Below, piece by piece: positions 1 through 6,653 of a stretch of 24,021 nt of DNA. Each line of letters begins with the position of its first letter. The first letter of the stretch is position 1. This DNA comes from Candidatus Bruticola papionis (lineage in GTDB: Bacteria; Vulcanimicrobiota; Xenobia; Xenobiales; Xenobiaceae). The notes under the pieces were generated by a model, which searched no databases, was not told where the DNA came from, and worked only from the letters and a program-made list of their open reading frames with translations. The position numbers and the translations under genes were made by a program. Location of the stretch: positions 33,460 through 57,480 of the forward strand of contig DHKB01000060.1 in the NCBI GenBank assembly GCA_002407045.1. The letters run 5' to 3'.

Positions 1-587
1 CCACCGCCATAAGCACGGAGAGTGTCGTTGCCGAATTTGCCGTTCATGTTGATAACATCATTTTTGCTGGTGCCGAAACGAGTAGCCGTATCACCAAGGA
101 GACCACCATTGAAGTTGATGATCTTGCCACCTACACCTAATCCAGATTGGGGCAATAAGCTGGTATTAACTTGGCCACCCAAGCCACCGATTAAACCGCT
201 AGTGCCGTTAGCAAAACTATTAAGAGTTTCGTTGTTGGAGCCAACACTGCCACCAATCTTGGAGCCAATCATAGCACCGATACCGGCACCGATAGGACCA
301 CCTAAAGCAGCTCCAACTACACCACCAGCTACACCGCCGCCGATTTTTCCACCATTTTCGGTGGAGAAAACTTTTTCGGCACCTTTAGCAACAGCCATAC
401 CGGCACCAGCGCCGACGATAGCACCAACGGGGCCACCAACACAAAAACCAGCGACACCACCAAGAATACCACCGGCTATTTTACCGAATAACGATTTTTT
501 TTCTTGCTGCTCTTGAACTTGCTGTTGCATTTGCTGCTGATTGGCAATAAGTTTAGAAACAGAAGACGCAGTTGACAAAACTCCCAT
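1..587 (-). CDS. Glycine-zipper protein 1, 3' end beyond the left edge
   Basis: Function unknown. The frame is open from ATG at 587-585 to the window edge (195 codons seen, no stop). The protein starts with a Gln-rich stretch (residues 17-29) and KKS, then has a first glycine-zipper hydrophobic segment (about 37-68) with the family core GFCVGGP (Cys49), a short polar link with VFST, and a second zipper segment (about 79-113). After this comes a Gly/Asn-rich tail. In the tail a 22-residue unit occurs twice: INFNG at 157 and INMNG at 179, each followed by a T-x-R-[FY]-G type end. There is no signal peptide or lipobox. The SD GGAGG lies 6 nt upstream of the ATG. The zipper resembles Gly-zipper/17-kDa-antigen-type two-helix membrane domains, which is a fold inference only. 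It is the closest paralogue of the gene at 850-1650; the two share promoter and leader sequence. Confidence 0.8.
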   Translation of the reverse strand, partial: MGVLSTASSVSKLIANQQQMQQQVQEQQEKKSLFGKIAGGILGGVAGFCVGGPVGAIVGAGAGMAVAKGAEKVFSTENGGKIGGGVAGGVVGAALGGPIGAGIGAMIGSKIGGSVGSNNETLNSFANGTSGLIGGLGGQVNTSLLPQSGLGVGGKIINFNGGLLGDTATRFGTSKNDVINMNGKFGNDTLRAYGG

Positions 588-601
588 GATTGACCTCCAA
601 T

Positions 602-633
602 TTTCGGTTCTATTAATCCTAGCCAGACCGAAA
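602..633 (-). promoter_or_regulatory. 5' leader hairpin of glycine-zipper gene 1
   Basis: On the minus strand TTTCGGT pairs with ACCGAAA (7 bp) around an 18-nt loop. It ends 3 nt before the GGAGG SD of the gene at 1-587. The same element precedes the other three paralogues with different stem bases. Confidence 0.6.
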
Positions 634-658
634 TTTTATTTTATTTTTATCTACACCC

Positions 659-686
659 TTTATCACACACTTTAAGCCAAAGTAAA
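659..686 (-). promoter_or_regulatory. Putative sigma-70 promoter of glycine-zipper gene 1
   Basis: Minus strand: TTTACT (686-681), 16-nt spacer, GATAAA (664-659) with an upstream TGT that fits an extended -10. The predicted start is near 652, giving a leader of about 64 nt. The stretch 644-676 is identical over 33 nt to 1704-1736 in front of gene 2. Confidence 0.5.
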
Positions 687-768
687 GACTATTTAACAGC
701 AAAAAAAGTTATTTTCAAAGCCAAATTTTAGTAGTCATGCCTGTATATGTAAGAAAAAAAATATACTC

Positions 769-809
769 TAAAAAAATAGCCCTCTACCGGCGATACACCG
801 ACAGAGGGC
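769..809 (-). terminator. Rho-independent terminator of glycine-zipper gene 2
   Basis: Minus strand: GCCCTCT...AGAGGGC, extended inward to 14 pairs with G-U wobbles and a 3-nt loop, followed by TATTTTTTT. It lies 41 nt after the stop of the gene at 850-1650. Confidence 0.85.
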
Positions 810-849
810 CCTACAAAGACCTAACGGCCTATGATGAGTGAACTAATAT

Positions 850-1650
850 TTACTTGGAGTTAACACTGCCAGTGAAGGAGGCCATGCCTTTAAGATACTG
901 AGCACTCTGAGTGTTGAAGTTTTGCATTAAACCTTCGGTACCACCATAGAGAGTAGCTATGCCGCTCAAAGCACCGCCGCAAGTACCGAGGTAGCTGCTC
1001 ATCATCTTCTGAGCCATTTCCATAATCTGAGCCTGATTTTCGGCGCTATTCATGTTTTTGATATAGTCCTGAGTGCTCACACCAGTCAAATTCTTGGATG
1101 AGGTACCTAAAGAGGTAGAGAAGTCGTAACCATTGTTACTGTAGTTGTAGAGGCCATTGGTGTCGACGCTAGTCAAAGCGCTATTGCCCATACCAAAACC
1201 ACCAATGCCTAAACCGGAACTTGTCATACCTCCGAAGCCACCCATCATGGACGGATACATCATAGAAGGCGTATAACCATACTGAGCTATAGCATTTTGC
1301 TGCTCGTTCTTTTCACCAATCTTGCCACCGATTACAGTACCGATAGCACCGCCAGCTAAAGTACCGATGGGGCCGAAAGCACTGCCAACCAAACCGCCAA
1401 CAACGGCGCCACCAACATGGCCACCTTTTTCGCTAGAAAAAACGGCCTCAGCACCTTTAGCAGTAGCAACACCAGCACCAGCACCGATAACGGCACCAAT
1501 AGGGCCACCTACACAGAAACCAGCTACTCCACCAAGAAGTCCACCGGCGATTTTACCGAGCAAAGATTTTTTCTCTTGCTGCTCCTGAGCTTGCTGAATT
1601 TGATTAGATTGCAACTGATAAATAGAATTAGCAACAGTTAAAGCTCCCAT
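850..1650 (-). CDS. Glycine-zipper protein 2 (full-length, 266 aa)
   Basis: Function unknown. This is the best full-length model of the family. It has a Gln-rich N-terminus (residues 12-25), KKSLLGK, zipper segment 1 (about 36-65, with GFCVGGP and Cys46), a polar link with VFSSE, zipper segment 2 (about 76-112) ending in IGEKNEQ, a Met/Gly-rich middle (about 125-160), and a C-terminal domain (about 185-266) predicted to be helical. The C-terminal domain matches the region beyond the amber codon in gene 4 (QAQIM, GGT-GLMQ, QYL). The absence of a signal peptide together with two very Gly-rich hydrophobic segments suggests a membrane-inserting or self-assembling protein; this is inference. GGAGG lies 7 nt before the ATG. 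It has its own promoter, leader hairpin and terminator, so it should be monocistronic. Confidence 0.85.
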   Translation of the reverse strand: MGALTVANSIYQLQSNQIQQAQEQQEKKSLLGKIAGGLLGGVAGFCVGGPIGAVIGAGAGVATAKGAEAVFSSEKGGHVGGAVVGGLVGSAFGPIGTLAGGAIGTVIGGKIGEKNEQQNAIAQYGYTPSMMYPSMMGGFGGMTSSGLGIGGFGMGNSALTSVDTNGLYNYSNNGYDFSTSLGTSSKNLTGVSTQDYIKNMNSAENQAQIMEMAQKMMSSYLGTCGGALSGIATLYGGTEGLMQNFNTQSAQYLKGMASFTGSVNSK

Positions 1651-1665
1651 AACGTACCTCCAACT

Positions 1666-1693
1666 TTTCGGCTTTATATTGAATGAGCCGAAA
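1666..1693 (-). promoter_or_regulatory. 5' leader hairpin of glycine-zipper gene 2
   Basis: Minus strand TTTCGGCT pairs perfectly with AGCCGAAA (8 bp, 12-nt loop), a few nt upstream of the GGAGG. Compared with gene 1 the stem is changed on both arms (GGT/ACC versus GGCT/AGCC), so pairing is retained. Confidence 0.65.
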
Positions 1694-1718
1694 CTTTATT
1701 TTGTTTTTATCTACACCC

Positions 1719-1746
1719 TTTATCACACACTTTAAGTAAAAGTAAA
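1719..1746 (-). promoter_or_regulatory. Putative sigma-70 promoter of glycine-zipper gene 2
   Basis: Minus strand TTTACT (1746-1741), 16-nt spacer, GATAAA (1724-1719) preceded by TGT. It is nearly the same sequence as the gene 1 promoter, consistent with duplication of gene plus promoter. Confidence 0.5.
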
Positions 1747-1817
1747 GCTTTTTATAAAATTTTATTATGATTTATGCCAAATGCTAATAGTACTCCTTCA
1801 GTACGCAGCCGAGCACA

Positions 1818-1852
1818 TAAAAAAACGCGCTCTACTTCTTAAAGTAGAACGC
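1818..1852 (-). terminator. Rho-independent terminator of glycine-zipper gene 3
   Basis: Minus strand GCGTTCTACTT / AAGTAGAGCGC, 11 pairs with one G-U and a TAAG loop, then GTTTTTTTA. It lies 36 nt after the TAG stop of the gene at 1888-2385. Confidence 0.9.
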
Positions 1853-1887
1853 ATTTTCATACATAAAAGCTTATATAGTTTTTAAGA

Positions 1888-2385
1888 CTAGAAGCCCAAA
1901 CCGCCGTTCATGTACTGAGCAGCATAAGTGCTCTGATAGTAGTTGGCCATATTGGCACCAGCTTGCTGATACTGGGCCATCATTTGCTGAGTAAGCTGTT
2001 GGGTTCTCTTTTGCTCAGAATTGCTGCCGATAGCACGGCCGAGCAAACCACCGATAGCGCCACCGATTTTAGCGCCGACTAAAGTTCCAGCCGGGCCAAA
2101 GATAGTGCCGATAGCAGCTCCAGCCACGCCACCGACCACGGTACCGCCAATAGTTCCACCTAACTGGCTGGAGAAAGTTTTCTGTACACCAGTACCGGCA
2201 GCAGCGCCTACACCAGCACCAACTACTGCACCAACGGGACCACCTACACAGAAGCCGCCAACAGCACCAACGATACCGCCTAAAATTTTACCGGCGGTGG
2301 TGCTGGTCTTGGGCTGCTCTATAGGAGCAGCTCCAAACTGGCCATAAAGATTATTGGTATAATTCAAAGTGGTAGCTAAACTCAT
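1888..2385 (-). CDS. Glycine-zipper protein 3 (short form, 165 aa)
   Basis: Function unknown. It has the same core as its neighbours: zipper segment 1 (about 35-66) with GFCVGGP and Cys46, a link containing TFSSQLGG, and a longer second Gly-rich segment (about 76-122) with one extra repeat (GTIFGP, then GGAIGG). It lacks the long C-terminal domain of genes 2 and 4 and instead ends in a Gln/Tyr/Ala-rich tail (QQMMAQYQQ). The N-terminus also differs, with no KKSL motif and a Thr-rich stretch instead. It is therefore the most divergent copy. It ends in TAG, which shows that TAG works as a stop in this family. SD GGAGG lies 6 nt upstream of ATG. It has its own promoter, leader hairpin and terminator. 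Confidence 0.8.
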   Translation of the reverse strand: MSLATTLNYTNNLYGQFGAAPIEQPKTSTTAGKILGGIVGAVGGFCVGGPVGAVVGAGVGAAAGTGVQKTFSSQLGGTIGGTVVGGVAGAAIGTIFGPAGTLVGAKIGGAIGGLLGRAIGSNSEQKRTQQLTQQMMAQYQQAGANMANYYQSTYAAQYMNGGLGF

Positions 2386-2399
2386 TATATTCCTCCATT

Positions 2400-2426
2400 T
2401 TTTCAGTTCAAATATGAAACCGAAAA
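2400..2426 (-). promoter_or_regulatory. 5' leader hairpin of glycine-zipper gene 3
   Basis: Minus strand TTTTCGGTT / AACTGAAAA, 9 pairs including one G-U, 9-nt loop, ending a few nt before the GGAGG. Confidence 0.6.
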
Positions 2427-2448
2427 CATTATATAATTAAGCACCATT

Positions 2449-2477
2449 TATATAACGCATGAATAAACAAAAGTTAA
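2449..2477 (-). promoter_or_regulatory. Putative sigma-70 promoter of glycine-zipper gene 3
   Basis: Minus strand TTAACT (2477-2472), 17-nt spacer, TATATA (2454-2449). Predicted leader about 56 nt. The -35 is identical to that of gene 4. Confidence 0.55.
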
Positions 2478-2496
2478 GTGATTTTCAAAAAAAAGA

Positions 2497-2534
2497 CAAA
2501 AAAAAGTCCCAGCGAGACTGCCAAGCTGAGACTT
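2497..2534 (-). terminator. Rho-independent terminator of glycine-zipper gene 4
   Basis: Minus strand AAGTCTCAGC / GCTGGGACTT (10 pairs, one G-U, 11-nt loop) followed by a long T-run. It lies after the distal TAG at 2558-2560, not after the internal TAG at 2831, which supports 2558 as the original gene end. Confidence 0.9.
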
Positions 2535-2557
2535 TAGTACGTATTTTCAGTTATTTT

Positions 2558-3349
2558 CTAGTTGCTACTCCCCAAGGCAGAATTTATACTTTGAAGATAT
2601 TGGGAGCTTTGAGTAGTATACATTTGCATTAGACCATCGGTGCCACCACACAGAGAGGTAACTCCACTCAAACTAGAGCCGTAACTATTTAAATACTCAC
2701 TCATCATTTGTGTAGACAATTGCATGATTTGAGCTTGCGAGGTAGCACTGCTGCCAGTCAGCTTACTAAGATAATCGCTCGTATCTGTGCTTCCAGAAGA
2801 AAGAGCATTAGAAACACTGCTGGAGCCACTCTAGTAAAGAAGATTGGAAATACTACTCGAGCCACTATCGTAATTGTAAAGTCCATTGGAAGTAATACCA
2901 GTTAAAGCACTGCTGCTATAGTCCGACGAAAGACCTAATCCAGAACTGGTAGTAGAATTGCCATTGGAATAAGTAGGCAAATAAGGAGTACTGGCTAAAG
3001 CGTTCTCTTGAGAATTTTTCTCCCCTATCTTGTTGCCAATAAGACCACCGATAGCTCCACCGACTAAAGTGCCCACAGGCCCTAAGGCGCTTCCGACCAA
3101 GCCTCCAATAGCCGCACCACCGAGAGTACCGCCAGTTTCACTAGAGAAGACTTTATTGGTGGCACTGCCTGCAGCCACACCTACTCCGGCCCCGATAACG
3201 GCACCAACTGGGCCTCCTACACAGAAACCGCCCACAGCCCCGGCTATACCACCGGCAATTTTACTTAAAAGTGACTTTTTATTTTGGCTACTCTGAGCGT
3301 CACTTATCTGAGAATTATAGTTATTAGCGTAGCTGGTTAGCGTATCCAT
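2558..3349 (-). pseudogene. Glycine-zipper protein 4, interrupted by in-frame amber codon
   Basis: The ATG at 3349-3347 opens a frame that meets TAG at 2833-2831 (codon 173) and then stays open in the same frame for 90 codons to TAG at 2560-2558. Total length is 263 codons, close to the 266 aa of gene 2. Residues 1-172 hold the KKSLLSK motif, zipper segment 1 (about 32-62) with GFCVGGP and Cys43, the link VFSSETGG and zipper segment 2 (about 73-110). The part beyond the TAG is homologous to the gene 2 C-terminus (SQAQIM, CGGTDGLMQ, SQYL). A single substitution is therefore the simplest explanation. Alternatives are amber readthrough or a base-call error. If the TAG acts as a stop, a 172-aa protein without the C-terminal domain is made, similar in size to gene 3. 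SD GGAGG is present. Confidence 0.75.
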
Positions 3350-3362
3350 ATCCTACCTCCAC

Positions 3363-3389
3363 CATTTCGATATTTCAAATCTCGAAATG
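3363..3389 (-). promoter_or_regulatory. 5' leader hairpin of glycine-zipper gene 4
   Basis: Minus strand CATTTCGA pairs perfectly with TCGAAATG (8 bp, 11-nt loop), immediately upstream of GGTGGAGG. The stem sequence differs from the CGG-type stems of genes 1-3, but position and size are kept. Confidence 0.65.
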
Positions 3390-3412
3390 TTTTGCTTTTG
3401 TTTTACGCTTGT

Positions 3413-3441
3413 ATTATCCAACTTCGTATCAGCTAAGTTAA
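3413..3441 (-). promoter_or_regulatory. Putative sigma-70 promoter of glycine-zipper gene 4
   Basis: Minus strand TTAACT (3441-3436), 17-nt spacer, GATAAT (3418-3413). Predicted start near 3406, leader about 56 nt. A weak AT-rich hairpin (AACTAA/TTAGTT) just upstream could help end ecfA2 transcription. Confidence 0.6.
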
Positions 3442-3481
3442 CTAGAAAAACTAAGGATTAGTTAAGACCAAATTAAAAGCT

Positions 3482-4345
3482 TTACAAAACCCTATTGCGC
3501 AATTTTTCAATAAGCTTTACAGCTTCAGCTACAGAGACAGGACGTTCTTGAGTATTTAGCCCTTTTTGCAAATAGGCACAAATTTTACAAATATCGAGAC
3601 TTTCTAATTTAGCTTGGCGCAAAGAATCTTCGGAATAAAGTACTTCAGCCAAAGGGCCATCAGCTAGAACCCGACCGTTGCCCATTACAATTAAGCGATC
3701 ACACATTTGAGCCAACTCGGAGAAACGATGCGATACAACTATCAAAGTAGTGCCAGACATTTTTAAATTATTTAAAAGGGCTAAAATCTCTCTAGTACCT
3801 TTAGGATCTAAGCCAGCAGTAGGTTCGTCTAAGACTAAACACTGAGGTCGCATAGCCAAAACTCCAGCTAAAGCGGCGCGGCGTTTTTCTCCTCCAGAAA
3901 GAGTAAAAGGTGAAACATGGCGACAATCTATATAATTCAAACCGACTAAATGGATAGCTTCTTCGGTACGTTCTTCGATTTCATGTTCGGACAGCCTCAT
4001 ATTCCTTGGGCCAAAGGCGACATCAGCAAAAACATTTTCTTCAAATAATTGCTGCTCTGGAAATTGGAACAACATCCCCACAGAAAAGCGAACAGACGCC
4101 AAATCTTCTCCAGAAGTTTTAGCGTCAAGAACCGTTCCATTAACCATCACTCGGCCGCTATCACTTATAAGCAAGCCATTAAAATGTTGAATTAAAGTAG
4201 ATTTTCCGCTCCCAGTAGCCCCAATTATACCAATCGACTCGCCTTTATTTATAGATAAAGAAACATTAGTTAAAGCTTTTTTGGCAAAAGGGGTACCGGC
4301 CATATAAGTAAAGGAAACATCCTCAAGTTTTATGATCGGTTTCAT
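3482..4345 (-). CDS. ecfA2: ECF transporter ATPase EcfA2
   Basis: One of the two ATP-binding subunits of an energy-coupling factor (ECF) vitamin/metal importer. It acts on the cytoplasmic face together with EcfA1 and the membrane subunit EcfT. The 287-aa protein shows a Walker A GATGSGKST (42-50), the Q-loop FQFPEQQLFEENV, the ABC signature LSGGEKRRAALAG, Walker B CLVLDEPTAGLDP and the H-loop VVSHR. The N-terminal pattern TYMAGTPFAKKAL is typical of EcfA2 rather than EcfA1. It starts 12 nt after the glycosyltransferase stop, so the two are probably cotranscribed. The usual next gene, ecfT, is absent: glycine-zipper genes follow instead. Confidence 0.9.
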   Translation of the reverse strand: MKPIIKLEDVSFTYMAGTPFAKKALTNVSLSINKGESIGIIGATGSGKSTLIQHFNGLLISDSGRVMVNGTVLDAKTSGEDLASVRFSVGMLFQFPEQQLFEENVFADVAFGPRNMRLSEHEIEERTEEAIHLVGLNYIDCRHVSPFTLSGGEKRRAALAGVLAMRPQCLVLDEPTAGLDPKGTREILALLNNLKMSGTTLIVVSHRFSELAQMCDRLIVMGNGRVLADGPLAEVLYSEDSLRQAKLESLDICKICAYLQKGLNTQERPVSVAEAVKLIEKLRNRVL

Positions 4346-4357
4346 AATTTTTTGGTT

Positions 4358-5554
4358 CTAAATTCCGGCCATGGCCCGTTTTTTACGCTGGCGCTGATAT
4401 TCTTCAATAATGCCTTCATACACCATCCAGGTAGTATCAGCCGTACGCCGCCAGGAAAGATGTTGAGCCCGTTCTAGTCCGCGGGTACGCATTTGCATAC
4501 GTAAATTCTCATCATTCATGACCATGTAGATAGATTTGCTGATTTCTTCTAGCTTGTTGGGGTCAAAAGTAATAGCGGCATTGCCTGCTACTTCAGGCAA
4601 GCTAGCGGTATTTGAACACACCACTGGAGTTCCCACAGCCATAGCCTCTAAAATAGGCAATCCAAATCCCTCAACCAACGAGGGAAAAGCCATTAAGCTG
4701 GCCGCAGCGTAAAGCATAGGCAACTCTTCTCTATCTACATAACCCAGCCAGTAGATTTGCTGCTGAGGATATTTCGAACTGAAATAATCGCGTTCTTCCT
4801 CAGAATAAGGGCCAGCAAAGACAAATGGCCAGTTACAACGCGGAGCTGTCGCTTGTAATAAAGCTTCTACATTCTTATTTCCCATAAGAGCGCCAACGTG
4901 CAAGATAAAACGAGGAGGCAATTTTCTTTGCAACCTATATTCATCTACCTGACTTACATAAGGAAGCACATAGCGATCAGAAATGCCCAATAAAATTGTT
5001 TTAGTAATGGGCAATTTGCCTTTCACATAGTAATGCAAAGAGTGCTCGGTAAATTGCGAATCAGTCAAAATAGCATCGCAATGAGTATAGTTTTGCACAT
5101 AATCGCGATAGATAAATTTCAGCAAATTCATCTTGATGAAATTGCAATCAAAGAATAAATCGCTATGAGTAACCGACATTAAATTGTGTACAGTTAAAAC
5201 TCTGGGTACTCCAATATCGCTCCAAGGGAAGCCAAAGCGCAAATCTTGAGGATCGGTAAAATGCAACAAATCGACTCGTTTAGCAATTTCCGCATAAATT
5301 GCTTGGTGATCCAGCCCGTCGCGTTTATAACCGAAATACTTTAGAACAGGCAAATTGCTACATTTTGGCAGCCTGATAATTTCGCAAGAATTAAGTATGA
5401 CCTGATCTAGACTAATGGCCTCTTCTGGCCAAGCCATAAGCACTATCTCACGACGGCGCTTCAAATACTGTTCCAGCAACTCTCTTATATATGTGCCAGT
5501 GCCTCTATACTTAGTACCCACTTGTAGTGGTCTTACATCTAACGCAACGCGCAT
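4358..5554 (-). CDS. GT4-type glycosyltransferase
   Basis: Likely a GT-B fold, family GT4 retaining glycosyltransferase of 398 aa that moves a sugar from a nucleotide-sugar donor to an unknown acceptor. The N-terminal half has the usual start (MRVALDVRPL) and a Gly-rich GTGTYIREL acceptor-side loop. The C-terminal half contains LHVGALMGNKN (about 218-228) and the E-x7-E donor motif EGFGLPILE (295-303) followed by AVGTPVV. No membrane segment is evident. I chose ATG 5554-5552; an upstream TTG at 5587 would add 11 residues but has no better SD, and the SD of the ATG is itself weak (AAAGG). It sits between ecfA1 and ecfA2, an unusual place. Substrate cannot be inferred. Confidence 0.85.
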   Translation of the reverse strand: MRVALDVRPLQVGTKYRGTGTYIRELLEQYLKRRREIVLMAWPEEAISLDQVILNSCEIIRLPKCSNLPVLKYFGYKRDGLDHQAIYAEIAKRVDLLHFTDPQDLRFGFPWSDIGVPRVLTVHNLMSVTHSDLFFDCNFIKMNLLKFIYRDYVQNYTHCDAILTDSQFTEHSLHYYVKGKLPITKTILLGISDRYVLPYVSQVDEYRLQRKLPPRFILHVGALMGNKNVEALLQATAPRCNWPFVFAGPYSEEERDYFSSKYPQQQIYWLGYVDREELPMLYAAASLMAFPSLVEGFGLPILEAMAVGTPVVCSNTASLPEVAGNAAITFDPNKLEEISKSIYMVMNDENLRMQMRTRGLERAQHLSWRRTADTTWMVYEGIIEEYQRQRKKRAMAGI

Positions 5555-5610
5555 AAAATTTAAACCTTTACCCAAAAAAAGACGCAAACTAAATTATCAA
5601 ATCAACTTAT

Positions 5611-5634
5611 AAAAACGCAGCTATATTTTCTGCG
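5611..5634 (-). terminator. Weak terminator-like hairpin between ecfA1 and glycosyltransferase
   Basis: Minus strand CGCAG / CTGCG (5 bp, 9-nt loop) followed by TTTTT. It is short, so termination would be partial. It lies 65 nt after the ecfA1 stop. Confidence 0.35.
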
Positions 5635-5698
5635 CTCCAATTTATACTCCTAGCAAAAAAGCTTCATCTAAACATAGCATCTTTTATTCGGTATGATT

Positions 5699-6568
5699 TT
5701 ATTTTTCCAGTTTAGCTGCAATATTTTCTGCAGTATCTTTCCAAGAGAAACTCATAGGCAAGTCGTATCCTAGATCATTTAAAGAATTAATCAATTGCAC
5801 CAACTGAGGCATTTCCAAAGAGAGATCTTCAACAATTTTCTTGGCTTTAAAAAGCTCCATAGGAGTGCCATCAAAAAATAACGCACCTTCTTTTATAGCA
5901 ACAATCCGCTGAGCGCAAAGAACTTCTTCCATATGATGAGTAATATAAATAACAGCCATTCCTAAAGAATGACGCAAAATATCGATAGCTTCAAGTACGC
6001 TATGTCTACCAGCCGGATCGAGCATGGCTGTCGGCTCGTCCATAATAATATAACGCGGATGCATGACCAAAACGCTGGCAATAGCAACCCTTTGAGTTTG
6101 CCCACCTGAAAGATAGTGAGGCTCGGCACTACGCACCTTTTCCAAATTTAAAATGTTTAGAGCCCAATCGATACGCTTTCTTATCTCCGAAGCAGATATC
6201 CCCAAATTCTCTGGTCCAAAAGCCAATTCGTCTTCTATGGTAGAAGCTACAATCTGGCGTGTGGGATCTTGAAATACCATGCCCACTAAACGACGCACAT
6301 CATAAACTTCTTCTTCGTCAGCGGTTGAAAAGCCGTCAACACTTACAGTTCCAGAAGAGGGCACGATCAAACCATTGATAAGCTTGCCCAAAGTAGTCTT
6401 CCCAGAACCATTAGCTCCTAAAAGGCAAACAAATTCTCCAGGATTTATTTTTAAACTGATACCTTTAATTATTTTATGCTCAGATTCAGAGGAAACAAAG
6501 TCAATTTCACCACCGCTCGTATTTTTTATCTTGGGATAAGAAAAATAAACATTATTAAGTTCTATCAT
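5699..6568 (-). CDS. ecfA1: ECF transporter ATPase EcfA1
   Basis: The second ATPase of the ECF importer, pairing with EcfA2 as a heterodimer that drives EcfT and a substrate-binding S component. The 289-aa protein has Walker A GANGSGKTT (51-59), Q-loop VFQDPTRQIVAS, signature LSGGQTQRVAIAS, Walker B YIIMDEPTAMLDP and H-loop THH. Residues 13-31 form a polar stretch between the first beta strand and the region before Walker A that looks longer than in most EcfA1 proteins. The start ATG has GAGG 5 nt upstream. It begins only about 33 nt after the T-run of the rplQ terminator, so it probably depends on readthrough or on a promoter inside rplQ. Confidence 0.9.
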   Translation of the reverse strand: MIELNNVYFSYPKIKNTSGGEIDFVSSESEHKIIKGISLKINPGEFVCLLGANGSGKTTLGKLINGLIVPSSGTVSVDGFSTADEEEVYDVRRLVGMVFQDPTRQIVASTIEDELAFGPENLGISASEIRKRIDWALNILNLEKVRSAEPHYLSGGQTQRVAIASVLVMHPRYIIMDEPTAMLDPAGRHSVLEAIDILRHSLGMAVIYITHHMEEVLCAQRIVAIKEGALFFDGTPMELFKAKKIVEDLSLEMPQLVQLINSLNDLGYDLPMSFSWKDTAENIAAKLEK

Positions 6569-6599
6569 AACGGCCTCTATGTTCCCTCAAGCAAAAGAT

Positions 6600-6635
6600 A
6601 AAAAAAATGCCCCAACTCTATAGAAGAGAAGGGGC
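6600..6635 (-). terminator. Rho-independent terminator after rplQ
   Basis: Minus strand GCCCC and CTCT pair with AGAG and GGGGC across a TT/TT mismatch, followed by ATTTTTTTT. It marks the end of the alpha operon, 18 nt after the rplQ stop. Confidence 0.8.
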
Positions 6636-6653
6636 TTTTGCGTCAGCTAAAAA

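Noticed and set aside
2831..2833. Genome-wide reassignment of TAG to an amino acid
   Set aside because: TAG ends several intact genes here at normal length (rplO, rpmJ, tuf, zipper gene 3), so it functions as a stop.
2708..2905. Plus-strand 65-aa ORF over the amber region of zipper gene 4
   Set aside because: No SD and no likeness to known proteins; the minus strand in the same place is homologous to the paralogue's C-terminal domain.
22..3296. Proline-rich plus-strand ORFs opposite the glycine-zipper genes
   Set aside because: They are the complement of Gly/Ala/Val codons (GGN reads as NCC), have no SD, and mirror the zipper pattern exactly; the minus-strand genes have promoters, SDs and terminators.
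602..3389. Leader inverted repeats as operators for a shared DNA-binding repressor
   Set aside because: The repeat bases differ between copies while pairing is kept, and all lie downstream of the predicted transcription starts next to the SD, which fits RNA better.
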